A stretch of 6,009 nt of DNA, taken from contig CALFYA010000033.1 in the NCBI GenBank assembly GCA_937952925.1, positions 1 through 6,009 of the forward strand, written 5' to 3'. The notes beneath the pieces were generated by a model. That model saw only the letters and a program-made list of their open reading frames with translations. It made no database searches and was not told where the DNA came from. Position 1 is the first letter of the stretch; the number at the start of each line of letters is the position of its first letter. This DNA is from an uncultured Moraxellaceae bacterium. Its GTDB lineage: Bacteria > Pseudomonadota > Gammaproteobacteria > Pseudomonadales > Moraxellaceae. The position numbers were made by a program, and so were the translations under genes. Positions 5,300 to 6,009 of this stretch are shown in pieces.

Positions 5300-6009
5300 T
5301 TAGGCTGTCCCAATAAACGCAAAATCTACTTCAGGCTTGAGACCTGCCACCAGATGCGCCAGCGCCTGTCCCGAACCACACGAATGTGTCCAGCCTAGCG
5401 TGCCATGTCCTGTGTTGAGATACAGGTTTTTGATCGGAGATTGCCCAATATACGGCACATTGGACGGCGTGGCAGGGCGTAGTCCAGTCCAATATTGCAC
5501 CCCAGACACATCCACCGCATCGGGGCAGATTTGTAAGACGCGGCGGGTGATGGCTTCACAACGTACCGTATTCAATTCGGTGTTGTAGCCGTTCATCTCT
5601 GCCGTACCTGCTACACGCAATCGATTGCCGAGCCGCGAAAACACCAGCTTAAACTCATCATCGGTCATACTGACCTGTGGTGCAGCACTTGGGTTGATCA
5701 CCGGATAGGTCGCTGAATAGCCTTTGGCCGGATAAATCAACAAATTCATGCCCAATGGTCGGGTCAGCAGCGGGCTATAGCTGCCCAAACACAGCACATA
5801 ACGATCGGCTTTGAGCGTGTGCGGCTGGCCTTGCGCATCTTTGACCTTGACGCCCGTGATCTGCCAATCGTGCATCTCCAAGCGCTCGATCTGATGCTCA
5901 TACAAGAACTGTACGCCTGCTTGCGCACACAGCGCCGCCAAATTTTGGGTAAAGCGATGCGCATCACCCGATTCATCGGCGTCGGTATAGGTTGCTCCGA
6001 CAATCTGAT
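5300..6009 (-). CDS. dadA: D-amino acid dehydrogenase small subunit DadA, C-terminal part
   Basis: The gene runs leftward from beyond the right edge and ends at TAA (5302-5300). The 235 visible residues are the C-terminal part of an FAD enzyme that oxidatively deaminates D-amino acids, chiefly D-alanine, to 2-oxo acids and ammonia. It acts at the inner membrane and passes electrons to the respiratory chain, usually with the alanine racemase DadX supplying D-alanine. Visible signatures in order are the ADESGDAHRFTQ stretch near the edge, YVLCLGSYSPLL, YPAKGYSATYP, LRVAGTAEMNGYNTEL, YWTGLRPATPSNVPYIG and NTGHGTLGWTHSCGSGQ. The last is the flavin-contacting GTLGWT motif. The N-terminal nucleotide-binding GxGxxG region lies outside the window; by family length (about 420-430) roughly 185-200 residues are missing. 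Translation is open to the edge, so a TTG at 5941 is not the start. The C-terminus stops 21 residues after GSGQ, about 20 shorter than in E. coli as I recall it. The gene is convergent with phoR. Confidence 0.93.
   Translation of the reverse strand, partial: QIVGATYTDADESGDAHRFTQNLAALCAQAGVQFLYEHQIERLEMHDWQITGVKVKDAQGQPHTLKADRYVLCLGSYSPLLTRPLGMNLLIYPAKGYSATYPVINPSAAPQVSMTDDEFKLVFSRLGNRLRVAGTAEMNGYNTELNTVRCEAITRRVLQICPDAVDVSGVQYWTGLRPATPSNVPYIGQSPIKNLYLNTGHGTLGWTHSCGSGQALAHLVAGLKPEVDFAFIGTA

Noticed and set aside
5137..5322. A 61-codon leftward open frame containing PHPNPLL- and IPAKAGM-like peptides.
   Set aside because: These peptides are translations of the two intergenic palindromic repeats, a common source of false small genes.
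1..6009. Search for an undescribed defence, mobile or RNA-based system.
   Set aside because: All long frames on the coding strands belong to well-known families. No gap exceeds 165 bases, and the only repeats are two small intergenic palindromes and one short near-direct repeat. Nothing supports a new multi-gene system here.

Overview
The window looks like ordinary chromosome from a gammaproteobacterium of moderate GC content. The PhoB and PhoR proteins, the Pho-box sequences and a DadA-type D-amino acid dehydrogenase all fit that class. The style of the Pho boxes and of the DadA sequence suggests the Moraxellaceae (Acinetobacter relatives), but this is a guess from memory and not a demonstrated assignment. 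I found no phage, transposase, CRISPR, tRNA or rRNA sequence.

Layout. (1) Bases 1-20 are the right half of a rho-independent terminator, probably for a gene ending just left of the window. (2) Bases 34-1727 hold a divergent pair: a leftward short-chain dehydrogenase/reductase (SDR) and a rightward TetR-family regulator. The SDR promoter is close to the sigma70 consensus, and a 22-bp palindrome covers its -35 and most of its spacer, so the regulator probably represses the SDR and perhaps itself. (3) Bases 1891-2997 encode a GAF-GGDEF protein whose signature reads GGESF. Its c-di-GMP inhibitory site (RxxD) and other GGDEF motifs are intact. It follows a leader with a perfect hairpin and a short near-direct repeat. 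(4) Bases 3018-5177 are the phosphate-starvation operon phoB-phoR, preceded by two Pho-box-like 18-mers that imply PhoB autoregulation. (5) Bases 5178-5299, between the convergent phoR and dadA genes, hold two unrelated palindromic repeats of kinds commonly scattered between proteobacterial genes. (6) From 5300 to the right edge is the C-terminal part of dadA, running leftward and cut by the window.

Working together. PhoR would sense phosphate status through the Pst transporter/PhoU complex (known for the family, not visible here) and phosphorylate PhoB, which would bind the boxes upstream of its own gene. The GAF-GGDEF gene lies directly upstream in the same direction. The Pho boxes between them argue that phoB has its own promoter. 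The SDR/TetR pair looks like an independent, ligand-inducible unit. I see no undescribed multi-gene system. The points most worth checking are the degenerate GGDEF motif beside an intact I-site, the operator/promoter overlap, the tandem Pho boxes and the two intergenic repeats.
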